From IMG/VR virus record IMGVR_UViG_3300032462_000108, positions 1-21,789 of that record: a stretch of DNA of 21,789 nucleotides. One strand, 5' to 3'. The notes under the pieces are model-generated. The model saw nothing but the letters and a program-made list of their open reading frames with translations, did not search any database and had not been told where the DNA came from. The position numbers were made by a program, and so were the translations under genes. Positions 7,055-16,600 of this stretch are shown here, piece by piece. The stretch's first letter is position 1, and every line of letters begins with the position of its first letter. The stretch is from a virus.

Positions 7055-7459
7055 ATGGCTACTGTAACTATAAAAACAAATAGAACTTTTTCTGATTTAG
7101 ATTTGAATTTCAAACTACATCCAGTTAAAAAAGACGTTAATATACATCTCAACGAATTGGCTATTACCAATTCTATTAAGAATCTTGTATTGACTAATCA
7201 CTATGAAAGGCCATTTCAACCCAATGTTGGAAGTAATATTCGTAGGTTATTGTTTGATAATTTAGATGCAATAACAGCAGCACAAATAGAACGAGAAATT
7301 AAAGAAACAATAGACAACTTTGAACCCCGAGCAAGAGTTTCAAAGGTAACAGCAGTTGCGGCTCCAGACCAAAATGGTTATAAAATGCAACTTGAATTTT
7401 TTGTATTGAACAATACAAGTCCTATTACAATAAACTTCTTTTTAGAGAGAGTTAGATAA
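7055..7459 (+). CDS. gp25: Baseplate wedge subunit gp25
   Basis: A 134-residue protein, the same size as T4 gp25 (132). The gp25 family is conserved in T4-like and P2-like tails, R-type pyocins and type VI secretion (TssE). It has the usual order: an N-terminal F-S-D-L-D-L-N-F segment, D-V-x-x-H-L-N-E (about residues 29-36), the helix N-S-I-K-N-L-V-L-T, the G-S-N-I-R-R-L-L-F block (about residues 60-68), and the hallmark E-P-R (near residue 91). In the wedge core it pairs with gp6 and gp53, and in T4 it helps to start sheath assembly. It sits immediately before gp6 with a 2-base gap, an order shared with many contractile systems. An exact late promoter octamer abuts its start. Confidence 0.95.
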   Translation: MATVTIKTNRTFSDLDLNFKLHPVKKDVNIHLNELAITNSIKNLVLTNHYERPFQPNVGSNIRRLLFDNLDAITAAQIEREIKETIDNFEPRARVSKVTAVAAPDQNGYKMQLEFFVLNNTSPITINFFLERVR

Positions 7460-7461
7460 AC

Positions 7462-9525
7462 ATGGCTTCAGATAGATTAAGAATAACGGAGCTAGACTTC
7501 GACACAATTAAGGCGAATTTACAAACGTACTTAAATGCACAAACAGCCTTTACTGATTATGATTTCACAGGTTCAGGTCTATCAACACTTCTAGATATTT
7601 TAGCATATAATACACATTATAATGCTTACTATCTAAACATGGTTGCCAACGAGGCATTTTTAGATACTTCGTTACTAAGAGATTCCGCAGTGTCACATGC
7701 TAAGACTTTAGGTTATACTCCATTTTCTACACGAGCTTCAGTCGCAACAATTAACTTTAGAGCTAATTCAGCAACATCTACTGTGGGTACAATGACATTA
7801 CCTGCTGGATTTTCATTCTTATCTGAACAGATTGATAACAAGGCTTATAACTTTATTGTATTGAATGATACTACAGTTACAAAAGCTGATAGTTCATATC
7901 TAATCGAAGACCTTTCAATATATGAAGGTCAGTATGTAACTTATGTTTTTAATTATGATAGTGCATCTAATCCAAAATCAATATTCGTGTTGCCTGATAG
8001 TAGCATAGACACAACAACTATTTCACTTACAGTACAACAATCATCTTCTAATACTTCAACTGTTGTTTATAATAAAGTTACAGAGGTTTTAGATATTGGA
8101 CCAACATCGGAAGCTTATTTCTTACAAGAAGAAAAGAATGGTAAATATGAAGTTTACTTCGGCAATGGCGTAGTGGGTAAAGCATTACCTGATGGCGCTG
8201 TTGTTAAAGTTAATTATGTTGTAACAAACGGAACAACAGTCAACAAAGCAAATAACTTTATAGCTACTGCGACTGTAGCTGATTCATTGAGTGAAGCATT
8301 ATCAACATTTGTAATTTCTCCAATTAGTGCGGCTGCTGGTGGAGCAGAAAGAGAAACCGTTGATGCTATTAAATATTCAGCTGCGGCTCAATTCTCATCA
8401 CAGAATCGTTTAGTTTCATTTAAAGATTATGAATCATATATTACTAATAATTATCCAAACATCTCATCTATATCAGTTTGGGGTGGAGAAGATAATGACC
8501 CACCAGTTTATGGTAAAGTATTTGTTTCATTAAAACCAAAAGATAATTATTATATTTCAGAAACAGAGAAGGCAAGAATTATTAATGATATAATTACTCC
8601 AAAAGCTATCGTTGCTGTGACAGCTGAAATACTAGACCCACAATATCTATATCTAATTGTTGAAGCTGACATTGAATATACTGCTACAAAAACCACTCTA
8701 ACTGAAGATGCTTTAAAAGTATTAATTAGAAATGCAATTGTTAATTATAAGAATGTTAATCTAGATAAGTTTGATGCTAAATTCATCAATTCAAAAATAG
8801 AAACAGACATTGATAATGTTCAAAAAAATGCAATCGTTGGTTGCGAAACTCTAGTTCGTGCTCAGAAAAGATTTACACCAACACTTTCAACATCATTAAG
8901 TTACACAATTGATTTTAATATTCCTTTATTCCGTGGTTCACTTACTAATAGGTTAACTTCAACATCATTTAGTGTATTAGATTCTACTGCCACTACTCGC
9001 TCTGTTATTTTAGAAGAAATAGCACAATCATTTTCTGGTGTTGCTTCTATTAGTATAACAAATCCTGGTACAGGATATACAATAGCGCCAACAGTAACAA
9101 TCACTGGTGATGGCACAGGTGCTACTGCAACTGCTGTTATTGTTAATGGCGCAGTTCATTCAATTGAAATAACAAATCGTGGTATTGATTACACAAGGTC
9201 AATTGTAACAATCTCTGGTGGTTCCGGTTATGGTGCTACAGGCACAGGTGTGATTGATGCAAAAACTGGATTATTAAGAACAATCTATTATGATGCAAAT
9301 GCAGAAAGACAAATTGTAGATGCGACTGCTGGTGAAATTAATTACGAGACAGGTCGAATTACAATAAATGACATTAATATCCTTTCAGTATCAGCTACAG
9401 ATGATGTGATAAGATTGACTATTGAATCAGAAGATAGTATTATAGAATCCTCTAAAAACACAATTATTACAATTGATACAGCAGACGTAACGTCTATTGT
9501 TACAACACTAACTAAAGCGACTTAA
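7462..9525 (+). CDS. gp6: Baseplate wedge subunit gp6
   Basis: A 687-residue protein (T4 gp6 is 660) that forms the gp6-dimer ring of the wedge core, related to the P2 gpJ family. The N-terminus (F-D-x-I-K-A-N-L-x-x-Y-L, then Y-D-F-T-G-S-G-L-S-T-L-L-D-I-L-A-Y-N-T, residues about 13-55) is diagnostic, as is the A-x-N-E-A-F-L-D-T-S segment near residue 65. The mid region (about 280-480) has the usual L-V-S-F-K-D-Y-E and I-S-V-W-G-G-E-D motifs. Residues about 528-603 are a glycine-rich beta module with two copies of a repeat (first core G-T-G-Y at 536-539) and look like an insertion, since gp6-type sequence (Y-Y-D, then G-R-I-T-I-N) resumes straight after. The stop overlaps the next ATG as TAATG. 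Confidence 0.92.
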   Translation: MASDRLRITELDFDTIKANLQTYLNAQTAFTDYDFTGSGLSTLLDILAYNTHYNAYYLNMVANEAFLDTSLLRDSAVSHAKTLGYTPFSTRASVATINFRANSATSTVGTMTLPAGFSFLSEQIDNKAYNFIVLNDTTVTKADSSYLIEDLSIYEGQYVTYVFNYDSASNPKSIFVLPDSSIDTTTISLTVQQSSSNTSTVVYNKVTEVLDIGPTSEAYFLQEEKNGKYEVYFGNGVVGKALPDGAVVKVNYVVTNGTTVNKANNFIATATVADSLSEALSTFVISPISAAAGGAERETVDAIKYSAAAQFSSQNRLVSFKDYESYITNNYPNISSISVWGGEDNDPPVYGKVFVSLKPKDNYYISETEKARIINDIITPKAIVAVTAEILDPQYLYLIVEADIEYTATKTTLTEDALKVLIRNAIVNYKNVNLDKFDAKFINSKIETDIDNVQKNAIVGCETLVRAQKRFTPTLSTSLSYTIDFNIPLFRGSLTNRLTSTSFSVLDSTATTRSVILEEIAQSFSGVASISITNPGTGYTIAPTVTITGDGTGATATAVIVNGAVHSIEITNRGIDYTRSIVTISGGSGYGATGTGVIDAKTGLLRTIYYDANAERQIVDATAGEINYETGRITINDINILSVSATDDVIRLTIESEDSIIESSKNTIITIDTADVTSIVTTLTKAT
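9040..9270 (+). repeat. G-x-G-Y beta repeat module inside gp6
   Basis: Encodes two tandem copies of a roughly 35-residue repeat of form I-x-I-T-N-x-G-x-G/D-Y-x-x-x-P-x-V-x-I-x-G-x-G-x-G-A-x-A-x-A. The same module occurs in the gp7-position protein, gp8 and the DUF4815 protein in this window. Confidence 0.75.
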
Positions 9526-12080
9526 TGGCACATCTGAACGACAAAACCTCGATACTGGTTAATAGACAACTTCCTGAATTTGTTCGTGAAGATTATCCTC
9601 TATTCATCACTTTCCTTGAAGCTTATTATGAGTTTCTTGAAACTAAACAAGGAAGTGAACTTAATGATTTAACAACTCAAGCAAAATCATTACGATATGT
9701 TAATGATGTTGACCATGCAATTGCAGAATTTGAGACTAGTTTCTTTAATTCATTTGCAACTCTTTTACCTAGAGATATTGAAGTTGACAAAGAGTTTTTA
9801 ATTAAAAATGTTTTACCTCTTTACCTTGCCAAGGGTAATGAAAAGTCATTTAAACTCCTCTTCAGAATGTTATTCAATGATGAAGTTGATATTATTCTAC
9901 CAAAAAATAATATATTAAAACCATCAGATGGCAAATGGGTTATTGACAATGTTCTTAAAGTTGAAACTGATATAAGAAGCGTTTATGTTGGTGACGGAAC
10001 AACAACTACATTTATCTTAGCACAAGAAGCTTTAGCTTCACAAATCACAGTTACAGTTGCCGGCGTTACTCAAGTTGAGACCACTAATTTCTATATTCGT
10101 AAAGAAACTAAAAAATTAATATTAGTAACTGCACCAGCTATTGGGGCAGAAGTTAAAGTTGTTTATACTAACTTCGAAGCATCACAATTAAACAATAGAA
10201 AAGTAACAGGTATGCAATCAGGTGCAACAGCACTTATTGAACGTGCAGTAAAAAGAACAATTACAGATACATTAAATCTTGGTTTCCCTTACCAATTATT
10301 CATTAATAGTAAAACTCTAGTTGGTACATTCACTCAAGGTGAACAAGTTACAACAGACGTATTTGATGCCAATGGGAATCTAATTACAATCACAGCTGAT
10401 ACTTTTTCAATTGTAAATAAAATTAATGTTATCACCGGCGGTGAAAGTTATAATGTTGGTGACCAAGTTCCAATTACAGGAGGCGGTGCAACAATTGTAG
10501 CAACTGCTTCTGTCGATGATGTTGTTGAAGGATATATTGATAGAGTTGATGTTAATAATGGAGGTTCTGGTTTTATTGCTGGAGGTGACATTTATGTTTC
10601 TGGCATTGCACCTTTAATATTAGACCTTGCTATTGGTTCTGTAGACACTACAGGTGTAGCAAATTCAACATCTAATACATATTTTGTTAATAATGATGTT
10701 ATCTCAACCTATGGTTCTATATTAATAAGTGCTCCTGATTATGGGTTTCCAGCAACAGTGGTTGCTAGTGAAAATGTGGCTACAGTGATTGCTGATGCAT
10801 TAACAGAATTAACATTAACGAATTTAGGACCAATTACAAATGTAGCTGTTCTATTCTCAAACACCTCAACTTCAATATCTCCAACTTTAGTTGCTCAAGG
10901 AGCTACATATACCGCCGGCGCTTCTACATTTACTATTAAACCATTTAACTCCGTTGGAAGAATTACAATCACAGCTCCGGGTACAGGATATAATGTCGGC
11001 GAAGAGATTGTATTTACAAATCCAATAGGCACTTTCGGAATAGGTGCAGCCGCAGCTATTAAAGAAATTGATGTGTCGGGTGGAATCACTCAAATAGAAA
11101 TACAACAGTCTCGTATTCCTGGCACAGTAGCTATTACAAATAATACAGTTACAATGTCTGGAACAGGAACGAACTTTGGCGTAGATGTTCGAGTTGGAGA
11201 TAACATAATTGTTCAAAATCAAAATAGAACTATTAATGCAATATCTTCAACAACTTCAGCTAATGTAAGTGCCAATTTCACATTTCCAGATGCAAGTGAT
11301 ATAACAGGAGAAACAGGAAGAAAAGTTGGTCGGTATAGTGTTTACCCTCTAGGCGGCCAAAATTATAATGCAGATGTTATGCCAACATTATCAATAACAA
11401 CAGCCACAGGAACTGGAGCTACAATAACTACATCTGCGTTGATGGGTAATAATAGTTCAATGACGCCATTTATTGGTACTGATAAACCAGGTGAAATTAT
11501 TTCTATTAGTGTTATTTCTGGTGGCACAGGTTATCAATTTACACCACAAGTTGACTTGACATTATCTGGTAACGGACTTGCCACAGCTAATGCAGAAATT
11601 GAATCAGTTTATTCATCATTTACTGGTCGCTGGACATCATCAGATTCCATTCTATCTTCAAGTGAAAGAAGATTACAAGGTAGTAATTATTATACTGATT
11701 TCTCTTATGTAACATCTTCACTTACTGAATTTACAAAATACAAGAAAGTATTAAGAGACTTATTACATCCATCTGGATTTAATCAGTTTGCTGACTTAAA
11801 CTTCAAATCAAATATTGTACCACCAACAATTGTATATTCAAGTGCAACTCAAAAAACAGTTTCTGGTACCGTAAATGTTGCGGCTGCTTCAATATATCTA
11901 ACTGGTACTAACACCAAGTTTAATGTAGCAACATCAGAAAGTATTATTACAATCGGCGATAGTATTTCAGTTAATAATGAAATTCGAGTTATTAACAGTA
12001 TTATCAGTAACACTAACCTATCGGTCACTGCAACATTTACTAATTCAGCAAATGAACAGCCCGTTATATTACAGACATAA
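9525..12080 (+). CDS. gp7: Baseplate wedge protein at the gp7 position
   Basis: An 851-residue virion protein lying where T4 has gene 7 (1032 residues), between gp6 and gp8. The N-terminal 150 residues are helical and well conserved in style (L-P-E-F-V-R-E-D-Y-P-L-F-I-T-F-L-E-A-Y-Y-E-F-L, then Y-L-A-K-G-N-E-K-S-F-K-L-L-F-R), a signature I recall from marine T4-like phages. The middle (about 300-700) is beta-rich with several G-x-G-Y-type repeats. A conserved segment follows at about residues 703-765 (G-R-W-T-S-S-D-S, then K-V-L-R-D-L-L-H-P-S-G). A second beta module occurs twice, at residues about 533-591 and 781-843, the latter closing the protein. In the wedge, gp7 bridges inner and outer baseplate. 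Real similarity to T4 gp7 is not visible to me, so the name rests on position and size. Confidence 0.6.
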   Translation: MAHLNDKTSILVNRQLPEFVREDYPLFITFLEAYYEFLETKQGSELNDLTTQAKSLRYVNDVDHAIAEFETSFFNSFATLLPRDIEVDKEFLIKNVLPLYLAKGNEKSFKLLFRMLFNDEVDIILPKNNILKPSDGKWVIDNVLKVETDIRSVYVGDGTTTTFILAQEALASQITVTVAGVTQVETTNFYIRKETKKLILVTAPAIGAEVKVVYTNFEASQLNNRKVTGMQSGATALIERAVKRTITDTLNLGFPYQLFINSKTLVGTFTQGEQVTTDVFDANGNLITITADTFSIVNKINVITGGESYNVGDQVPITGGGATIVATASVDDVVEGYIDRVDVNNGGSGFIAGGDIYVSGIAPLILDLAIGSVDTTGVANSTSNTYFVNNDVISTYGSILISAPDYGFPATVVASENVATVIADALTELTLTNLGPITNVAVLFSNTSTSISPTLVAQGATYTAGASTFTIKPFNSVGRITITAPGTGYNVGEEIVFTNPIGTFGIGAAAAIKEIDVSGGITQIEIQQSRIPGTVAITNNTVTMSGTGTNFGVDVRVGDNIIVQNQNRTINAISSTTSANVSANFTFPDASDITGETGRKVGRYSVYPLGGQNYNADVMPTLSITTATGTGATITTSALMGNNSSMTPFIGTDKPGEIISISVISGGTGYQFTPQVDLTLSGNGLATANAEIESVYSSFTGRWTSSDSILSSSERRLQGSNYYTDFSYVTSSLTEFTKYKKVLRDLLHPSGFNQFADLNFKSNIVPPTIVYSSATQKTVSGTVNVAAASIYLTGTNTKFNVATSESIITIGDSISVNNEIRVINSIISNTNLSVTATFTNSANEQPVILQT
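10420..11600 (+). repeat. Several G-x-G-Y-type beta repeats in the gp7-position gene
   Basis: Degenerate copies begin near 10420 (I-N-V-I-T-G-G-E-S-Y), 10540 (V-N-N-G-G-S-G-F), 10960 (I-T-I-T-A-P-G-T-G-Y), 11340 (L-G-G-Q-N-Y) and 11492 (I-S-V-I-S-G-G-T-G-Y). Several are followed by the glycine/alanine-rich second half. They are not contiguous: other sequence, including the second module at 11121-11290, lies between them. Confidence 0.6.
11121..11290 (+). repeat. Second beta module, copy 1 (internal) in the gp7-position gene
   Basis: Encodes residues about 533-591, starting G-T-V and containing G-T-N-F, V-G-D-N-I-I-V, N-R-T-I-N-A-I-S-S and S-A-N-V-S-A-N-F-T-F. It pairs with the copy at 11865-12053, which has the same order of motifs with diverged sequence. 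Confidence 0.65.
11865..12053 (+). repeat. Second beta module, copy 2 (C-terminal) in the gp7-position gene
   Basis: Encodes residues about 781-843, starting G-T-V and containing T-K-F-N-V, I-G-D-S-I-S-V-N-N, I-R-V-I-N-S-I-I-S-N-T and L-S-V-T-A-T-F-T. The motif order is the same as in copy 1 at 11121-11290. Confidence 0.65.
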
Positions 12081-12083
12081 ATA
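12076..12083 (+). promoter_or_regulatory. Late promoter octamer CATAAATA overlapping the preceding stop, before gp8
   Basis: CATAAATA overlaps the stop codon of the gp7-position gene (TAA at 12078-12080) and lies 7 bases before the gp8 ATG at 12091. It differs from the T4 late consensus only at the first base. No Shine-Dalgarno is present between it and the ATG. Confidence 0.45.
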
Positions 12084-12090
12084 GAATACA

Positions 12091-13665
12091 ATGACCCAAA
12101 TTACAAAGAAAAAAACAGGATATCAAAACGCTAAAATCTGGCGTGATTCTCAACAAACAGCGGCTGCTACAGACCCGGTACTGTATATCTTTATTGGTAA
12201 TAATATACCATATTCAGATGAAGCTACACCCCCTGCTCTAGTTGATTCAATAACAGAAGAGAAAGATACATGGGATAATATGTATGCAGCCAAGAAGATT
12301 ACTGGTGGCGATAGTGAATTAGTTATTCCAAAAGTTGTTTGGGCAGCTAATAACAAATATATCCAATTTGATGATACTACAGATGCTAATACTCTTGTTC
12401 AAGCAAATACAATAAGAGGCGTTCAGCCGATGTATACGATTACATCTGACCGAAATGTTTATAAGTGTATGTCTAATAACACATCTACATTGGCTAACAC
12501 TGCTAATTCAACAATAGAACCAACAGGTGATTATACATCATCTAATGGTAATATATCTACGGCTGATGGTTATTTGTGGAAGTATATGTATAATGTTAAA
12601 CCGTCAAACAAATTCTTAACATCTTCCTGGATTCCAGCTCCAACTTCAACAAGTCAATTAGATTATGGAGTAAATACCACAGGTGTGGTTGATGGCGAAT
12701 TAACAACCGTTGTCATGCAAACTGCTGGTTCTGGTTATGTAGATAGTGTTGTAACTGTTAGTGCATTTATAACTGGTTGTACTATTCTTACATTAGCAAA
12801 TACAACAAATATATCTGCGAATATGAGTGTGTCAGGCACTGGTATTTTCACAGGTGCAACTATAACATCAAGAGATGTTGCTAATAATACAATATTACTT
12901 TCGACCGGCGCCACAGCAAACGGCGGAGCTTCAGGAAATAATTTAACTGTATCGACTAGAGTTTCTATCGATGGCGATGGAGTCGGTGCTGTTGCTACTC
13001 CTACATTAACAGGTGACACTTTAACCAAGATAACAATATCAACTATTGGCACCGGATACACAACTGCAAACGCAGCTATCTATGGCTCAGCAACTGTTGC
13101 TAACACAGCAACTGCTCGTGTTGTGATTGGTCCAAAATATGGCCATGCATATAATCCCGCTGATGAATTAATGGCAGGAAATGTAATGAACACCATTAGA
13201 CTTGGAGAAATAGATACAACAGAGGATGGATTAATTTCAGCAAATACTTCGTTTAGGCAGGTAGGTCTTCTGATTAATCCGCATAAATATAGCAATACAT
13301 CGGCTGTTAGTCATACGACTGCTAATTCAGTTATAAAACAAGCAACAACATTAACGGTGATTGCTGGGTCAACATATAACTTAAATGAATATGTCTATCA
13401 AGGCTCTTCAGCTGCAACTGCAACATTTTTTGCTTATTTAAACTATCAAACTGCAAATGACTTATGGCTTACTAGGGTTAAAGGAACATTAACAGTTGGT
13501 CTTCCTTTGACTGGTGCAACTTCGGGAAGTTCAAGAACAGTAATTAGTAGTGTTAATCCAGAATTTCAACCATATTCTGGCGATATTGTTTATACAGAAA
13601 ACGCTGTCAAAACAGACCGAACAGACGGTCAGGCGGAAAATATTAAATTAGTTATAAGATTTTAA
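12091..13665 (+). CDS. gp8: Baseplate wedge subunit gp8, enlarged by an internal beta insert
   Basis: A 524-residue homologue of T4 gp8 (334 residues). Shared landmarks in order: an early Y-I-F-I-G strand (T4 has I-F-I-T-F-G), a W-D-N-M segment, V-Y-K-C (Y-R-C in T4), T-A-D-G-Y-L-W-K-Y-M-Y (residues about 151-162; T4 has G-D-G-Y-V-W-E-Y-L-F), F-R-Q-V-G-L-L-I-N-P (about 390; T4 F-R-Q-I-S-I-I-T-N-P), and a closing S-G-D-I-V-Y-T-E-N-A then E-N-I-K-L-V-I-R-F (T4 S-G-E-M-I-Y-M-E-N-R then E-I-N-I-L-F-T-F). The extra 190 or so residues are mostly a glycine-rich beta insert at about 200-344, itself interrupted by another module. In T4, gp8 is a dimer that links gp7 to gp10. Expression may come from the late octamer just upstream. 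Confidence 0.88.
   Translation: MTQITKKKTGYQNAKIWRDSQQTAAATDPVLYIFIGNNIPYSDEATPPALVDSITEEKDTWDNMYAAKKITGGDSELVIPKVVWAANNKYIQFDDTTDANTLVQANTIRGVQPMYTITSDRNVYKCMSNNTSTLANTANSTIEPTGDYTSSNGNISTADGYLWKYMYNVKPSNKFLTSSWIPAPTSTSQLDYGVNTTGVVDGELTTVVMQTAGSGYVDSVVTVSAFITGCTILTLANTTNISANMSVSGTGIFTGATITSRDVANNTILLSTGATANGGASGNNLTVSTRVSIDGDGVGAVATPTLTGDTLTKITISTIGTGYTTANAAIYGSATVANTATARVVIGPKYGHAYNPADELMAGNVMNTIRLGEIDTTEDGLISANTSFRQVGLLINPHKYSNTSAVSHTTANSVIKQATTLTVIAGSTYNLNEYVYQGSSAATATFFAYLNYQTANDLWLTRVKGTLTVGLPLTGATSGSSRTVISSVNPEFQPYSGDIVYTENAVKTDRTDGQAENIKLVIRF
12688..13120 (+). repeat. G-x-G-Y module in gp8, split by a nested second module
   Basis: The first repeat begins at M-Q-T-A-G-S-G-Y and runs to V-V-T-V-S (about 12760). 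It is then broken by a separate module at 12762-12957 (T-I-L-T-L-A-N-T-T, M-S-V-S-G-T-G-I, N-N-T-I-L-L-S-T-G-A). Its second half resumes at 12961 as D-G-D-G-V-G-A-V-A-T. A further copy follows at I-S-T-I-G-T-G-Y (about 13040). Confidence 0.7.
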
Positions 13666-13683
13666 CAGAGGAAACTGAACTAG

Positions 13684-16600
13684 ATGACAATCAATACCAA
13701 TTTTAATGTAAGCCCTTACTATGATGACTTTAGTGAGGATAAAAAGTTTCTTCGAATGTTATTCAAACCTGGATATGCTGTTCAGGCTCGTGAATTAACT
13801 CAATCACAAACTATTCTACAAAAGCAAATTGAAAGATTTGGTAACCATATTTTCGAAAATGGGTCAGTTGTTTCTGGCGGTACCACATACTTACAAGATG
13901 TTACATATCTTAAACTAGACTCCGATTATGCAGGCACAGCTGTTACTGCAAATAATTTTATTGGTGCAACTATTGTAGATAGTATTTCTCTGCCAACTAA
14001 ACGTGCAGAAGTTATTAAAGTTTATGATGCAGATGCTGGCACAGGTGACCCAAAAACACTTCTAGTTAAACAAATTTATGGCACTGCGTTTGCAGCTGCT
14101 GACACTATACTAACTTATGAAGCTTCATTCACGGCTGCTAATGTAGCAACTTCGGGTGTTGGTACAGGCCAAATATTTTCTGTAAATGAAGGATTTTATT
14201 ACTATGACGGATTCTTCATTAAGAATTCTGCTCAAACTATAGCAACATCAAAATATTCCAGCTCAACAGCTAATGCAAGAATTGGTTTTATAATTTCAGA
14301 ATCAGTTGTCACGTCAAGTTCAGATACTAGTCTATTAGACCCAGCCCAAAATGCTTCTAACTATCAAGCACCAGGTTCAGACCGATTTAAAATTGATTTA
14401 ACTCTTACAACTCGGGCACTCACATCAACAGATGTGACACAATTCATTGAACTTGCTCGTGTTGAAAATGGTGTTTTAACAAGAGCATATACAACACCAA
14501 TTTATTCAGTATTAGAAGATACATTAGCAAGAAGAACTTTTGATGAATCTGGTAACTATACAGTAAGGCCATTTAAGTTATCTTTAGAAACAAATTCAGC
14601 AAACACCGCTAATTTAGATATAACACTCTCTCCAGGTAAAGCATATGTGTTTGGTTATGAGTATGAATCAATTGCCCCAATAACATTAACGATTGACAAA
14701 CCAAGAAATAAGGAAGCTGTTCAAAATAAAAAATTAACTGGTGATTATGGTAATTTTGTTTATACAACAAATCATGTTGGCACACAAGCAATTAACGATT
14801 TATCAACCATAGATTTACATTGTGTTAATTCAGCATCCATTAATGTAGTTTCATCCGCAACAATATCAAATACAAAAATAGGTACGGCAAGAGTTATTTC
14901 ATTATCATATGATACTGCTTCAAATACCTCAAATTCATCAACATATGCCTATAAATCATTCTTGTTTGATGTTTCTGTAAATAATTCAGTTACAGGAAAT
15001 GTCACTTCAGCTGCTAGCACAACAATTACAATTGGTAACACAGGCGCTGGTCAAATATTTTCTGGCATAACAGACGCTTACAATGGCACAACACTTAGTA
15101 TCACAACTGGACCCGGTTCAACTGAATCACCAAAAAGAATTACAGCTTTTAATGCAACAACACAAACATTAACAATATCTGAAGCATTTATTACAACGCC
15201 TACCACAGCATCTCAGTTTTCTATCGACTTTGGAATAAGTGAAATGGAAAGTTTAGCTACATTCTCAGGAACAACAGTAGTTAATAAATCCGATGTTGAA
15301 ATACGGTCTAAAGATTTAGCTTCAACATATAATGATACATTTATAACCGATTCGGAATATCAATCACCAATTATTTCTTTAGGTGAGAGATTTATTGCTG
15401 ATGGAACAATTGCTGATTTTTCTTATTCATATAAAAGATTATACACAGGTCAATCATTTACCGCTAATGTATCACCGGCATTATCAGTAGGTTCAGGTGA
15501 AACGATTGCGAGTGCAACAACATCTTCTACAAAATTAGCAAACTATCAAGTTGTTGTAACTTCTGCTGGAAGTTCATCATATTCTGTTGGCGAGGTTATT
15601 TCGGTTGATAAAATTACAACCGTTGACGCCGGCACAAGAAAAATTACAGTTGATGGTGCAGCAAACATGACAGCAAATGTGACTGCAACTATTGATTTCA
15701 CATTAGTATCTGGTAGTCCTGCAAAAACAAAAACACTAGTTTCAGCTGCTGCAGCTGTTCAAACTACGGGTGGTGAAATTATCAGTACTGGTAATATTGT
15801 TTATGCCTCTTCAGGTCAAACAACAATTGCAGCTGCTCAAGTTGTTAAAACTCCAGATACAGCACAAACACTTTATGTTTCTGATATTGATGCTCTAGTT
15901 AGTGTTTATGATTTTGATGGTAATGCAGTTTCTAATAGTCCTTCTGACTACACAGATATTACAACTCGTTATACATTGGATAAAGGACAAAAAGATTCAT
16001 TCTATGACCATGGAAATATTAAACTAAAACCTGGACAAATAGCACCCAATGGTCCACTAGTTGTAAGATATAATCATTATTCATCATCTGGCGCTGGATT
16101 CTTTACCGTAGATTCTTATCCAACATATGGAACAATACCCACATTTACTTCACCTACATCCGGTCGAGCTTATGAACCAAGAGATTCTATTGATTTTAGA
16201 CCAGTTCGTAAAGATGCAACTGCAGCAATTGGTGAAACAGTAGTATTTGATGTTGATTCTTCAACAACAGGACCAAAAGTTGTTGAAAATGGTTCATCTA
16301 TCATTTTAGACTTTAGTTATTATTTACCAAGAATTGACATCGTTGTTTTAAATAAAAATAGAACATTTGATATTGTAAAAGGCGAACCATCTATAAATCC
16401 GGTTCGACCAAGAAATATAGATGATGCTATGAATCTTTATATTCTAAGTGAACCAGCTTATCTTGCAGACACTAGCGATACTCAAGTTGAATATGTTAAT
16501 AATCGTAGATATACGATGCGAGATATTGGTAATTTAGATACTCGTATTAATAATCTTGAATACTATACATCATTATCATTACTTGAACAAGACGCTATTA

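Noticed and set aside
10887-11222. Minus-strand open frames (up to 111 codons) inside the gp7-position gene, and similar ones in gp8 and the DUF4815 gene
   Set aside because: They lie wholly inside well-supported genes, have odd composition (Cys/Ser/Asn-rich or Val/Pro-rich from reversed Thr/Gly codons) and lack ribosome sites.
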